Shown: positions 7,493-16,543 of the stretch, one piece after another | How the letters are laid out: the number at the start of each line of letters is the position of its first letter | How positions within the stretch are numbered: position 1 is the first letter of the stretch | From: Mesorhizobium sp. B2-7-1 | GTDB taxonomy: Bacteria; Pseudomonadota; Alphaproteobacteria; Rhizobiales; Rhizobiaceae | NCBI RefSeq assembly: GCF_006440735.1 | Contig: NZ_VFUA01000025.1 | Span: 1-64,000, forward strand | Reading direction: 5' to 3' | Length of the DNA: 64,000 bases | The notes under the pieces: model-generated | What the model was told of the DNA's origin: nothing | Database searches by the model: none | The model's input: the letters and a program-made list of their open reading frames with translations, nothing else | Made by a program: the position numbers and the translations under genes

Positions 7493-10090
7493 ATGACCGA
7501 ACGACCCATTTCCAGCGGCGAACGCGGCCTGGCGGGGCGCCTGGCGCTCAGCCGGTTGGCGACGCGGGCCTCGATAATCTTCGAGCGCGCCTGGCCGCTC
7601 GTGCTGCCGCTGCTGGTCGTCGCCAGCCTGTTCCTCAGCTTTTCGTGGTTCGGCCTCTTCCCGCGTCTGCCGGACGCGGTGCGCATCGGCCTTCTCGTCC
7701 TGTTCGCGCTGGCGGCGGTCGCGGCGCTCTATCCGCTGCGCTTCTTCCGCATGCCGTCAGCCGCCGAGATCGACCGGCGCATCGAGGCGGCGAACCAATT
7801 GCTGCACAGCCCGGTGCAAGTGCAGACCGATCGGCCGAGCGGCGCCGACAGCATCTTCTCGCAGGCGCTGTGGCGCGAGCACCAGAAGCGCATGGCCGAG
7901 CGGCTTTCGAGCCTCGGCGCCGACCGCCCGCGCACCGGCGTGCCGGATTATGACCGCTGGGGCCTGCGCGCCGTGGCCGGGCTGCTGCTCGTCACCGCTC
8001 TTGCCTTCTCCTTCGGACCCTTTGGCGGCAGGCTCAGCGACGCTTTTGTCGCCCGCGCCGCGCATGACGCCGTGCCGCCTCGCATCGACGCCTGGGTGAC
8101 GCCGCCCGCCTATACCGGCAAGGCGCCGCTGTTCCTGACCGCCGATGCCAACCAGGCCGTCCAGACCTTCTCCGTTCCGCAAGGCAGCGACGTTTCGCTG
8201 CGCGTTACCGGCGGCTCGGGCGAGGAAACACTGAACTATGCCGATCAAGGCGGCAATGACCGCGCCATCGAGCCAGCGGCGCCCCCCGTGGCCAAGGGGA
8301 CCGCGCCAGCCGCCGCCAGCCAGACGGCGCCAAAGGTGCGCCAGTTCTCCGGCAAGCTGAACACCAATGGCACGCTGACGCTGAAATCCGGTGACAGCGA
8401 TCTCGGCCACTGGGCCTTCGCCGTTATTCCCGACAAGCCGCCGACGATCCGCTTCGTCGGCGAGCCGAAGCGCGCGGTCAACGGCGCCATCGAGCTGAAC
8501 TACGAGATCGCCGACGACTACGGCGCGGCCTCCGCCAAGGCCGTCTTCGAGCCGTCGGATCCGCCGGCGGCCAACGCGCATCCGCTCTACGGCCCGCCCG
8601 ACATGCCGCTGGCGCTGCCGCGCCGTGGCGGCAAGGCGAACGCTGCCAAGACGACCAAGGACCTGACCGAGCATGTCTGGGCCGGCACCAACGTCAAGCT
8701 GACGTTGAGCGTCACCGACGATGCCGGCCACACAGCGATCAGCGAAACCAAGACGCTTGTCATGCCCGAGCGGCCCTTCGCCAATCCGCTGGCGCGCGCG
8801 GTGATCGAACAGCGCCGGCTGCTGGCGCTCGACACCAATGCCAAGCCTCGCGTTCTCGACCTGGTGGACGCGATCACGCTGCGCCCCGAGGACACGTTCG
8901 ACAACATGTCGAACTATCTCGCCATCATGAGCGCGGAAAGCAGGCTGAAGCTCTCCGAGAGCGACGACCAGCTGCGCAACGTCGTCGCCTATCTCTGGGA
9001 AATCGCGCTCGGCATCGAGGAAGGCAATCTGTCGGCCGCCGAGCGGCGGCTGCGCCAGGCGCAGCAGGCGTTGCAGGACGCCATCAAGAACGGCGCCAGC
9101 GATCAGGAGATCGAAAAGGCGATGAAGGAACTGCGCGAGGCGATGAACCAGTTCCTGCAGGAATTTGCCCAGCGCGCGCAGCAGAACCCGAACGCGCCGC
9201 AGATGCAGCAGAACGGCCGCGAGCTGCGCCAGAGCGATATCGACCGCATGATGGATCAGATCGAGAATCTGGCCAAATCGGGCGATCGCGACAAGGCCCA
9301 GCAGCTTCTCTCCGAGCTGCAGGACATGATGAACAACCTGCAGGCAGGCCGTCAGCAGCAGGGCGGCGAGCAGGACAGCGAGCTGCGCCAGCAGATGGAC
9401 AAGCTCGGTGATATCATGCGCCGCCAGCAGGAAATGATGAACGACACCTTCCGGCTGGACCAGATGCAGCGTGGCTCACGCGACAATGGCGAACAACAGT
9501 TCGGCGAGGACGGCGAGCAGCAGCAGGGTCAGGACGAGCAGCGGCCAGGCCCCGGCCAGGATCGCGATCCGCTCGGACGGCCGAAAATGTCGCCGAAGGA
9601 CCTGGCCGATGCGCTGAAGCAGCTGCAGGAAGGCCAGGGCCAGTTGCAGAGCGAGCTCGACCAGCTGAAGAAGGGGCTCGAGGGCATGGGCATGGAGCCC
9701 AATGAGGGCTTCGGCGAGGCCGGCAAGTCGATGGGCAATGCCGAAAAATCGCTTGGCCAGGGTGATGGCGACCAGGCCGTCGGTCACCAGGGCCGCGCGC
9801 TGGAAGCGCTGCGCCGCGGCGCCAAGGACATGATGAAGCAGATGCAGGCCATGCAGGGCGATCAGGGCGGCAGCGAGCAGGGCGGCCGCCAGCAGGACGC
9901 CGACCGGGATCCGCTGGGGCGGCCGCGCGCCACCAACGGCCCCGATGACGGCACCTCGGTCAAGGTTCCCGACGAGATCGACGTTCAGCGCGCGCGCCAG
10001 ATCCTCGACGCGATCCGCAAGCGGCTCGGCAACGCGCTCAGCCCCGACATCGAGCGCAGCTACCTCGAACGGCTGCTGGAACTGAAGTAA
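7493..10090 (+). CDS. TIGR02302/DUF4175 large membrane protein
   Basis: An 865-residue protein with two close transmembrane segments near residues 35-80 and a third near 160-180. A middle region is followed by a long C-terminal half (from about 480) rich in Gln, Met, Asp and Gly, with helical heptad character (many LRQAQQAL- and MMDQIENLAK-like segments). This matches the TIGR02302 family, found in rhizobia just downstream of lysA; the function is unknown. The ATG at 7493 has AGGAAG seven bases upstream; an earlier in-frame start at 7472 lacks one. The likely role is at the cytoplasmic membrane with a long coiled-coil domain, but nothing in the sequence names a substrate. Confidence 0.85.
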   Translation: MTERPISSGERGLAGRLALSRLATRASIIFERAWPLVLPLLVVASLFLSFSWFGLFPRLPDAVRIGLLVLFALAAVAALYPLRFFRMPSAAEIDRRIEAANQLLHSPVQVQTDRPSGADSIFSQALWREHQKRMAERLSSLGADRPRTGVPDYDRWGLRAVAGLLLVTALAFSFGPFGGRLSDAFVARAAHDAVPPRIDAWVTPPAYTGKAPLFLTADANQAVQTFSVPQGSDVSLRVTGGSGEETLNYADQGGNDRAIEPAAPPVAKGTAPAAASQTAPKVRQFSGKLNTNGTLTLKSGDSDLGHWAFAVIPDKPPTIRFVGEPKRAVNGAIELNYEIADDYGAASAKAVFEPSDPPAANAHPLYGPPDMPLALPRRGGKANAAKTTKDLTEHVWAGTNVKLTLSVTDDAGHTAISETKTLVMPERPFANPLARAVIEQRRLLALDTNAKPRVLDLVDAITLRPEDTFDNMSNYLAIMSAESRLKLSESDDQLRNVVAYLWEIALGIEEGNLSAAERRLRQAQQALQDAIKNGASDQEIEKAMKELREAMNQFLQEFAQRAQQNPNAPQMQQNGRELRQSDIDRMMDQIENLAKSGDRDKAQQLLSELQDMMNNLQAGRQQQGGEQDSELRQQMDKLGDIMRRQQEMMNDTFRLDQMQRGSRDNGEQQFGEDGEQQQGQDEQRPGPGQDRDPLGRPKMSPKDLADALKQLQEGQGQLQSELDQLKKGLEGMGMEPNEGFGEAGKSMGNAEKSLGQGDGDQAVGHQGRALEALRRGAKDMMKQMQAMQGDQGGSEQGGRQQDADRDPLGRPRATNGPDDGTSVKVPDEIDVQRARQILDAIRKRLGNALSPDIERSYLERLLELK

Positions 10091-10123
10091 GCTCGCCTAC
10101 ACCATCCCGGATTGCCGCCGCCC

Positions 10124-10498
10124 ATGCCCAAGCTTGGAATCGTCACCCCGATCCTGCGCATGTTCGACATCGCCAAGGCGCGCGAATTCTACCTTGATTT
10201 CCTTGGCTTCGAGGTGCGGTTCGAACATCGCTTCGACGACAATGCGCCGCTCTACATGGGCATCGCCCGCGACGGCTGCGAACTGCATTTGAGCGAGCAT
10301 CACGGCGACGGCTCGCCGGGTGCCCATATTCGCGTCGAGGCCGCCGATATCGCGGCGCTTCATCGCGAGTTGACGGCGAAGAAATACCGCTATGCCGGGC
10401 CGGGATTGGAAGAGACGCCCTGGCGGACATGGGAAGTCACAGTCGGCGACCCGTTCGGCAATCGGCTCACTTTCCACGAGGACATGCCAGAGCGATAG
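10124..10498 (+). CDS. VOC (glyoxalase/bleomycin-resistance) family protein
   Basis: A 124-residue single-domain VOC protein. It has the two beta-alpha-beta-beta-beta modules of this fold, with TPILRMFDIAKAREFYLDFLGFEV at the start and the C-terminal DPFGNRLTFHED segment typical of glyoxalase/dioxygenase superfamily members. It may bind a small ligand or metal through ELHLSEH and the C-terminal Glu. The ATG at 10124 lies 33 bases after the TIGR02302 gene, so the two may share a transcript. The substrate is unknown. A TTG at 10112 would add four residues and is less likely. Confidence 0.85.
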   Translation: MPKLGIVTPILRMFDIAKAREFYLDFLGFEVRFEHRFDDNAPLYMGIARDGCELHLSEHHGDGSPGAHIRVEAADIAALHRELTAKKYRYAGPGLEETPWRTWEVTVGDPFGNRLTFHEDMPER

Positions 10499-10567
10499 AC
10501 CGGGCCGAGGCGAAGCGGCTCTGAGTTTTCGCGAAACGGCGCTCCAAACCAGACGCAGTTCCAGAAT

Positions 10568-11452
10568 TCAAAGACCGGCGGCGACCGGTGCCTGCCGGGT
10601 CAGCATGAAGGCCTCGCGGATCGCGTTTTCCATGCCGTCGATCGCTTCGCCGGTCGCCAGCGGATTGCGATGCAGGACGACGTTGGAGGAATCGATGTCG
10701 CCGAAACCGTCGGCGACCGTCAGTTCGCGGCAATCTTCCGGGATGTTGCTGCGCGAGATCGGCGCGATCGCCAGGCCGGAAGTGACCGCGAGCGTCAGGC
10801 CGCCATTGGTGTCGCTGGTATAGGCGACGCGGTAGTCGAGGCCGCGCTGCTGCAGCGATTTGATGGCGAAGTCGCGGCACCAGCCGTTGCGGCTGTAAAG
10901 CGCGATCGGTATCGGCCGCTCCTCATGCATATATTGCAGCGTCGAGGTCACCCACACGGTCGGGTCGTGCATCAGCACCTCGCCGCCGGAAGAGCCCTCC
11001 CATTCGAACACCACCGCGAGATCGAGCTCGCCGGCCGCGAGCGCCCTCACCTGCGAATCCGAATGCGCGTAACGCACGGTGACCTCGACGCGCGGATGCC
11101 GCTTGGCGAATTCGCCCAGCGCCCGCGACAGGATCGAACGGCCATATTCGGCCGGGATGCCGATGCGCACCAGCCCGCCGAGCGGCGGCGCCACCAGCGA
11201 GGCCGCCGTCTCGTCGAGCAGCGAGACGATCCGCCGCGCGTTCGAGATCAATTCGCTGCCGCGACGGGTCAGCGCCACGCCGCGCGAGCCACGCTCGAAC
11301 AGATCGTCGCCGACCATGTCCTCCAGCTTCTTCATCTGCATCGACACTGCCGACTGCGTACGCCCGGCTTTCTCCGCCGCGCGGGTGAAATTGCCGGTCT
11401 CGGCCACCGCCACGAAGGTGCGCAGGAGGTCGCTGTCGAGGACTGATCGCAT
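10568..11452 (-). CDS. LysR-family transcriptional regulator
   Basis: A 294-residue LysR protein. The N-terminal HTH (about residues 1-62, with FVAVAETGNFTRAAEKAGRTQSAVS) is followed by a periplasmic-binding-protein-like effector domain. I chose the Met at 11452 because the LysR HTH begins just after it; the frame runs upstream without family similarity. It is divergent from the EamA exporter gene at 11720, with a family C repeat between them, and may control it. The effector is unknown. Confidence 0.92.
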   Translation of the reverse strand: MRSVLDSDLLRTFVAVAETGNFTRAAEKAGRTQSAVSMQMKKLEDMVGDDLFERGSRGVALTRRGSELISNARRIVSLLDETAASLVAPPLGGLVRIGIPAEYGRSILSRALGEFAKRHPRVEVTVRYAHSDSQVRALAAGELDLAVVFEWEGSSGGEVLMHDPTVWVTSTLQYMHEERPIPIALYSRNGWCRDFAIKSLQQRGLDYRVAYTSDTNGGLTLAVTSGLAIAPISRSNIPEDCRELTVADGFGDIDSSNVVLHRNPLATGEAIDGMENAIREAFMLTRQAPVAAGL

Positions 11453-11633
11453 CGGAGGTCGCCATAAGAAAATTTGATTGCTGGCATCATTCCAATTCGT
11501 TTGCAAGATGTCAAACGGAGCAGGATAGTTGCCATACCCATTGGATATGCGGCCGCGAAATCGGCCGCGGACCAATCGTAGAGTCCTCACTCGTGCCCGC
11601 TGCCGGAAAAACGGTAGCGGGTTCTTTTTGATG

Positions 11634-11683
11634 AGCAATTCCAGGAAAAGTGCTTGCGGTTTTCCGTCCGGAATTGCGTGAAA
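11634..11683 (+). repeat. Family C palindromic repeat, copy C1
   Basis: A 50-bp element with ends AGCAATTCC and GGAATTGC and an inner GGAAAA/TTTTCC pairing. The same core recurs at 14593, 17275 (inverted), 19104 and 21998. It lies in the 267-bp gap between the LysR and EamA genes, 37 bases before the EamA start. The rest of that gap holds only the divergent leader sequences and a short CCGCTGCCGG-type hairpin near 11596-11620. Confidence 0.8.
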
Positions 11684-11719
11684 TGAAATATCATTGCGGC
11701 TCGCGGGGGGCCGATACTG

Positions 11720-12673
11720 ATGCAGAACCGGATGGTGCTAGGCATTCTGAGCCTCTGCCTCGGCGTGCTGGTCTTTTCGCTGCAGGATCCGCTGGTGAAG
11801 GCGGTATCCGGCGGCTATCCGGTGACCGAGGTGATGGCGATCCGCGCCATCGTCGCGCTGCCGATCCTGATCGTGCTGGTCCAGGCCGATGTCGGCCTGA
11901 AGGCGGTGCTGTCGAAGCGGGCAGGCATGCTGACGCTGCGCGCCTTCATCCAGTTCTCGTCCTACACGGTCTATTATCTGGCGATCGCCGCCCTGCCGCT
12001 GGCCGACGCGGTGGCGCTCTATTTCATGGCACCGCTGTTCATCATGGCGATGGCCGGCCCCTATCTCGGCGAGCGCGTCTCGTGGAAGACGCTGGCGACG
12101 GTGTTGATCGGTCTGGTCGGCGTCCTGGTGATGGTGCGTCCCGGCGCCGGCGTGTTCGACTGGGCGGCGCTGCTGTCGCTGGGCTCGGCCTTCCTCTACG
12201 GCTTTTCGCAGTTGATGGCGCGCCGCATCGGCGACACCGAATCATCGACGGTGATGGCCTTCTACCAGAACGGCGCCTATCTCAGCGGCGCAATTGCCGT
12301 CGCGACCGTCTTCCATCTTGCCGGCATCACCCATGCGGCGCATCCGAGCGTCGAATTCCTGGTGCGGCCATGGGTATGGCCGACGATGCCGGATTTCCTG
12401 AAAATGGCCGCCTGCGGCCTCGTCGCGTCCGCCGGCATGATCCTGCTGTCGCAGGCCTATCGCATGGCGCCGGCCAACCGCGTCGCCACGTTCGAATACA
12501 CCGGCATCCTGTGGTCGCCGCTGTGGGGATTCCTGTTCTTCGCCGAAGTGCCGCGTGAAACGACCGTGCTGGGCGCGGCGCTGATCATCGGCGCCGGCCT
12601 GCTTGCGCTCAGCGGCGGGCGTCGGCGACGTGCCGCGCCGGCGGCCGGCGCGGTCTCAAGCGAAGCAGCTTAA
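11720..12673 (+). CDS. EamA-family (DMT superfamily) transporter
   Basis: A 317-residue integral membrane protein with about ten transmembrane segments in two EamA repeats. The first repeat starts with VLGILSLCLGVLVFSLQDPLVKAV and the second ends with GAALIIGAGLLALSGG. Family members export metabolites such as amino acids or other small polar compounds through the inner membrane. The tail is Arg/Ala-rich and its last 18 bases overlap the convergent response regulator gene. The divergent LysR gene is a likely regulator. The substrate cannot be read from sequence. Confidence 0.9.
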   Translation: MQNRMVLGILSLCLGVLVFSLQDPLVKAVSGGYPVTEVMAIRAIVALPILIVLVQADVGLKAVLSKRAGMLTLRAFIQFSSYTVYYLAIAALPLADAVALYFMAPLFIMAMAGPYLGERVSWKTLATVLIGLVGVLVMVRPGAGVFDWAALLSLGSAFLYGFSQLMARRIGDTESSTVMAFYQNGAYLSGAIAVATVFHLAGITHAAHPSVEFLVRPWVWPTMPDFLKMAACGLVASAGMILLSQAYRMAPANRVATFEYTGILWSPLWGFLFFAEVPRETTVLGAALIIGAGLLALSGGRRRRAAPAAGAVSSEAA

Positions 12674-13027
12674 TGCCTTGCCGACGCGGGCGCGGATCTC
12701 GGCGAGCGTGAATGGCTTCTGCACGACGTCGAGGATGATGCCGTTTAGCCCCTCGGCACGCTCGCGCTGGTCGGCATAGCCGGTCATCAGCATGATTCTC
12801 ATCGTCGGAAACTGTCCCGCGGCGGCCGTCGCCATCTGGATGCCGTCCATTTCCGGCATGCGGATGTCGGACACCACCAGGTCGTAGCCGCCACCGGCCT
12901 GCCGGATCAGGTCCAGCCCCTGCGCGCCGTCGGTAGCGATGGTGACAGTATGGCCGTCGCGCTCCAGCGCGCGAGCGGCGAGGGTGCGGACGGACTCATC
13001 GTCCTCGACGATCAGAAGCTTTGCCAT
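12656..13027 (-). CDS. Single-domain response regulator (CheY/CpdR-like)
   Basis: A 123-residue receiver domain with no output domain. All catalytic positions are present: acidic pair E8/D9/D10, phospho-acceptor D54 (in VVSDIRMPEMDG), T82 and K104 (QKPF). Such stand-alone receivers act as phosphorelay links or bind target proteins directly, as CpdR does with ClpXP in alphaproteobacteria. No histidine kinase gene is nearby. It is transcribed with the same polarity as hpt, 83 bases downstream of it, and its 3' end overlaps the EamA gene by 18 bases. I cannot tell CpdR from other single-domain regulators with confidence. Confidence 0.88.
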   Translation of the reverse strand: MAKLLIVEDDESVRTLAARALERDGHTVTIATDGAQGLDLIRQAGGGYDLVVSDIRMPEMDGIQMATAAAGQFPTMRIMLMTGYADQRERAEGLNGIILDVVQKPFTLAEIRARVGKALSCFA

Positions 13028-13110
13028 GCCGAGATAGATGCCGCCGAAACATTGATGTTTTCTGAAAATTCTAACGATCGGCAGCTTTTCGGGATGACTT
13101 CGACGCCTTC

Positions 13111-13653
13111 TCAGGCGTCGCCCTTCACCACTCCGACGAACGGCAGCTCGCGGAACGCATGGGCGACATCCATGCCATAGCCGACGACGAAATAGTCCGG
13201 GCAGTCGAAGCCGACATAATCGGCGTTGAGCGAGGTCTGGCGGCGCATCCGCTTGTCGAGCAGCACCGCGATGGCGCAGCTCTTCGCGCCGCGCGAAAGC
13301 ATCAGGTCCCGGGTGTAGGAAAGCGTCTTGCCGGATTCCAGTATGTCGTCGATCAACAGCACGTCGCGGCCGGCGACCTCGTTGTCGATGTCGCGCAGCA
13401 CCCTGACCTCGCCGCTCGTGGTGCCGGCGCCGTAGCTGGAGATGAAGATGAACTCGACTTCCGGCGACAGGCCGACATCATGCATGGCGCGGATGAGGTC
13501 GGCGGCGAAGACGAAAGAGCCCTTCAGGATCGAGATCACCAGCAGGTCGTGATAGTCGCGCCCGGCGATTTCCTTGGCCAGCTCGAGATTGCGGCGCGCG
13601 ATCGCCGACGCCGAAAACAAGACCTCGATGTCCTTGCCGCGTACAACTGGCAT
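13111..13653 (-). CDS. hpt: hypoxanthine phosphoribosyltransferase
   Basis: A 180-residue type I phosphoribosyltransferase that converts hypoxanthine (and usually guanine) plus PRPP to IMP or GMP in purine salvage. The PRPP-binding loop VLLIDDILESGKTL is at about residues 97-110, and the flexible-loop segment ISSYGAG and the purine-site end DYFVVGYGMD are present. The length is normal for bacterial enzymes. A repeat element (family E) begins 30 bases upstream of its start codon, in the gap to the next minus-strand gene. Confidence 0.95.
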   Translation of the reverse strand: MPVVRGKDIEVLFSASAIARRNLELAKEIAGRDYHDLLVISILKGSFVFAADLIRAMHDVGLSPEVEFIFISSYGAGTTSGEVRVLRDIDNEVAGRDVLLIDDILESGKTLSYTRDLMLSRGAKSCAIAVLLDKRMRRQTSLNADYVGFDCPDYFVVGYGMDVAHAFRELPFVGVVKGDA

Positions 13654-13684
13654 AATTTTTCCTTCAAAAAAACGACAGTGGTGT

Positions 13685-13832
13685 TGATAGACGGGTTGAG
13701 GTTCAGGTCAGGCCGAGCCGAAAATAGTGGCTGCCGAGAACCGGAGCGGAGCGTACGTTTCAGCACGTGAGCACCGGAAGCGCAGGAAGCCGCTATTTGC
13801 AGGCCGGCCTCACCTGAATATCGACCCGTCTA
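13685..13832 (-). repeat. Family E repeat, copy E1 (short form)
   Basis: About 148 bp with imperfect inverted ends (AGACGGGTTGAGGTTCAGGT against ACCTGAATATCGACCCGTCT) and an inner hairpin around GCGTACG/CACGTGAGC. It lacks about 40 bp found in the other copies (the GTCGGAGTCGAAGACGGGCG region). Its right edge contains CTA at 13830-13832, which is the TAG stop of the minus-strand gene that follows. Other copies are at 20768, 24681 and 60951. Confidence 0.85.
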
Positions 13833-14459
13833 GCCGGCGAAGATGACTGCGACGGTCCTTACGCCGTCTTTAGGCACATCGAGGCGGCTCGAAAAGCCGA
13901 ATCTTTCGCCGGGTCCCAGGGAACGGCTCGATGTCCCCAGCCTGTAGCGGATAATGTTGGCGTTGTTGTCGGTGACGCGGATTTCCAACGGCGGCAGCGC
14001 CTCCGACCTCAACCCGTCATTGGCGGCCTCGCCATCGACGAACAGCACCGGCTTCAAGCCCGACACATCGATGCGCGACGTCACGCCGGAAATGGTGAGC
14101 GCGCTTGCCGGCGCGGCGGTCGCCCAGAAAGGGCTCTGCCGGACCAGCGCGTGACCGCCCGACACCCAGAAGGAGACCAGCGCTATGCCGACGCCGGCGA
14201 TCCAGAACATCGGGCCGCCGCGCGAGGACCGCGACGGCGCGGCCTCGGGTTTGCGCAGCATGCCCATGCCTTCGATCGATGGCGTCGGAGGAATCTGCGG
14301 CGGTGGCGCCGCCGGCGCAGCGGCAAAACGCGGCAGCACCACATATTCGGCATCGACGATGTCGACCGCATCGAAAATGCCGCGCTCCGGCGCGGCATTT
14401 GTTGCCGGACCGGTCATGATTTCACCGGAAACAGGGCGCGCGGTTCTCTCGTCAGCCAT
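13830..14459 (-). CDS. Single-pass membrane protein upstream of ftsE, DUF3426-like C-terminus
   Basis: A 209-residue protein. A Pro/Ala-rich cytoplasmic N-terminal half (about 1-82) is followed by one transmembrane helix (about 84-103, IAGVGIALVSFWVSGG), and then a periplasmic beta-rich domain with LTISGVTSRIDVSG, DNNANIIRYRLG and LDVPKDGV. This C-terminal pattern resembles the DUF3426/FxLYD-type domain of zinc-ribbon proteins encoded beside ftsE in rhizobia, but no Cys zinc ribbon is present here. It is divergent from ftsE. Its stop codon is supplied by the repeat next to it. Function unknown; the family call is tentative. Confidence 0.7.
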   Translation of the reverse strand: MADERTARPVSGEIMTGPATNAAPERGIFDAVDIVDAEYVVLPRFAAAPAAPPPQIPPTPSIEGMGMLRKPEAAPSRSSRGGPMFWIAGVGIALVSFWVSGGHALVRQSPFWATAAPASALTISGVTSRIDVSGLKPVLFVDGEAANDGLRSEALPPLEIRVTDNNANIIRYRLGTSSRSLGPGERFGFSSRLDVPKDGVRTVAVIFAG

Positions 14460-14592
14460 TACGGCACCAATGCAGTCTTCGTTTCTTTTGCGTAAACGGA
14501 ATTGGTTAACGCTTCCCCACCGGAATGGCTCTGATGCACGCTGAACGTTGCAAAATTAACCGCCGGTTAACCATGCCGGCCGATGGTCTGTT

Positions 14593-14696
14593 AGAGCAAT
14601 TCCTGGAAAAGTGTGAAACGGTTTTCCGTCCGGAATTGCGTGAAAGCGCAGAGATAGAGCGGTTCGCCGTTTCCGTGAAACGGTGGAACGCTCTAG
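14593..14696 (+). repeat. Family C composite repeat, copy C2
   Basis: About 104 bp: the C core (AGCAATTCC ... GGAATTGC) joined to a second hairpin (AGAGCGGTTCGCCGTTTCCG ... GGAACGCTCT). The same two-part composite occurs inverted at 17275-17375, after the next block of genes. It fills much of the gap between the divergent 13830 gene and ftsE and ends 46 bases before the ftsE start. It makes the ftsE frame look longer than it is. Confidence 0.85.
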
Positions 14697-14742
14697 AGTT
14701 AGATTGTGGCGCGTCGCCGCCGAAAGTTTCAGGTCGCCGAAC

Positions 14743-15402
14743 GTGATCCGCTTCGAAAATGTCGGCCTTCGCTATGGCATGGGTCCGGAAATCCTCCGCG
14801 ACATCTCCCTGCACATTCCGGAGCGCTCCTTTCAGTTCCTGAGCGGCCCCTCGGGCGCCGGCAAGACGACCTTGCTACGCCTGTTGTTCATGTCGCTGAA
14901 GCCGACGCGCGGCCTGATCACCATTTTCGGCAAGGACCGCTCGCGCATCTCGCGCAGCGAATTGCCGCTTATGCGCCGCCGCATCGGCGTGGTGTTCCAG
15001 GATTTCCGCCTGCTCGACCACATGACCACCTATGAGAATGTCGCGCTCCCGTTGCGCGTGCGCGGGCGCGAGGAAGCGAGCTACCGCACCGACGTCACCG
15101 AGCTTCTGAAATGGGTTGGCCTTGGCGACCGCATGCATGTGCTGCCGCCGGTGCTTTCGGGCGGCGAAAAGCAGCGCGCCGCGATCGCCCGCGCGCTGAT
15201 CGAACAGCCGGAAATCCTTTTGGCCGACGAGCCCACCGGCAATGTCGACCCGCCGCTGGCGCGCCGGCTGCTCAGGTTGTTCATCGAGCTCAACCGGCTG
15301 GGCACAGCCGTGGTGATCGCCACCCACGACCTTGGCCTCATGGAACAGGTCGATGCACGCCGCATGATTCTGGCCGGCGGGAGGCTGGACGTCTATGACT
15401 GA
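14743..15402 (+). CDS. ftsE: Cell-division ATP-binding protein FtsE
   Basis: A 219-residue ABC ATPase that works with FtsX at the inner membrane to control peptidoglycan hydrolases during division. The Walker A motif GPSGAGKTT starts at residue 35, the Q-loop is VVFQDFRLL, the signature LSGGEKQR starts at 138, and Walker B ILLADEPTGNVD and the switch His in ATHD follow. I chose the GTG at 14743 because VIRFENVGLRYG is the normal FtsE start; the upstream frame is translated repeat sequence. It overlaps ftsX by 8 bases, so the two are translationally coupled. Confidence 0.97.
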   Translation: MIRFENVGLRYGMGPEILRDISLHIPERSFQFLSGPSGAGKTTLLRLLFMSLKPTRGLITIFGKDRSRISRSELPLMRRRIGVVFQDFRLLDHMTTYENVALPLRVRGREEASYRTDVTELLKWVGLGDRMHVLPPVLSGGEKQRAAIARALIEQPEILLADEPTGNVDPPLARRLLRLFIELNRLGTAVVIATHDLGLMEQVDARRMILAGGRLDVYD

Positions 15403-16387
15403 CTTTCCCGCCGACCACCTGCACGATGAAACCGACGCCGAGGCGCCGGTGACGGTCCGGCGTGTCCAGCGCAAGACAGCGCCGATCGTGCCGGCGCAGA
15501 ACATCGCCGGACGGGCGCTGGTGCTGGTCATCGCAATCATGACCTTCCTGTCCTGCCTCACCTTCGGCGCGGTAACGCTGGTGCGCGATACCGCATCCGT
15601 CTGGGAGAACCAGATCTCGCGTGAGGCGACGATCCAGATCAAGCCGGCCGACGGCCTCGACATGGAGTCGGCGCTTGCGCAGGCCTCGCAAATCGCCAGC
15701 GAGTTCCCCGGCGTGAAGGGCACCAAGATCATCGACCGCGACGCGACCGCGCGCCTTCTGGAGCCATGGCTGGGCAGCGGCCTCAACATCGACGAGTTGC
15801 CGGTGCCGCGCCTCATCATCGTCACCATCGACGAGGCCAGCCCGCCGGACTTTGCCGCCATGCGCGCCGCCATCACCCCGAAGATCCCGACCGCTTCGCT
15901 CGATGATCATCGCACCTGGGTCGACCGTCTGGTCGCCATGGCGCACACGACGGTGACGATCGGCATCGCCGTGCTGGTGCTGATGCTGTCGGCAACCGTG
16001 CTGACGGTGGTGTTCGCCACGCGAGGCGCCATGGCCGGCAACGGCCACATCATCGAGGTCCTGCATTTCGTCGGCGCCGAGGCGCGCTTCATTGCGCGCG
16101 AATTCCGCTGGCATTTCCTGGTCACCGGCATGAAGGGCGCGGTCGCCGGCGGTGCGCTCGCGATCGCCGTCTTCATCGTCTTTTCCTGGTGGTCGTCGCG
16201 CAACATGGCCACGCCCCAGGCCGACCAGGCGACCGCTTTGTTCGGCAATTTCGCCATCGGTTCCGCGGGCTATCTCGGCGTCGGCCTGATGGTGCTGGTC
16301 ATCGGTGCGCTGACCGCGGCGACCTCGCACGCGACCGTCGTCGCCTATCTCAGCGACATCGACGTTCGCCAACCGGACGCGGGCTGA
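15395..16387 (+). CDS. ftsX: Cell-division permease-like protein FtsX
   Basis: A 330-residue inner-membrane protein with a cytoplasmic N-terminus (about 40 residues), a first transmembrane helix (RALVLVIAIMTFLSCLTFGAV), and a large periplasmic domain (about residues 70-180, with VKGTKIIDRDATARLLEPWLG). Three further helices follow. FtsX relays ATP hydrolysis by FtsE to amidase activators at the septum. The start overlaps the end of ftsE by 8 bases. The length is at the upper end for the family, as in other alphaproteobacteria. Confidence 0.94.
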   Translation: MTDFPADHLHDETDAEAPVTVRRVQRKTAPIVPAQNIAGRALVLVIAIMTFLSCLTFGAVTLVRDTASVWENQISREATIQIKPADGLDMESALAQASQIASEFPGVKGTKIIDRDATARLLEPWLGSGLNIDELPVPRLIIVTIDEASPPDFAAMRAAITPKIPTASLDDHRTWVDRLVAMAHTTVTIGIAVLVLMLSATVLTVVFATRGAMAGNGHIIEVLHFVGAEARFIAREFRWHFLVTGMKGAVAGGALAIAVFIVFSWWSSRNMATPQADQATALFGNFAIGSAGYLGVGLMVLVIGALTAATSHATVVAYLSDIDVRQPDAG

Positions 16388-16543
16388 CCCATGAGCTCAA
16401 ACCGAAGGTCCGGCGCAAGCGTTATATACAAACAAGACAACGATCACACATGGGACACTTGCCGTAACGCAATGTGCGCGCCTTACCTATCAAAGGCCGC
16501 ATTTCGGAGTTAACCATGGGATGTTTTCAGGATTAACCTGGGG

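Noticed and set aside
14683..14742. 20-residue N-terminal extension of FtsE
   Set aside because: It begins inside repeat C2, lacks a ribosome site, and is absent from the usual FtsE N-terminus; the GTG at 14743 fits better.
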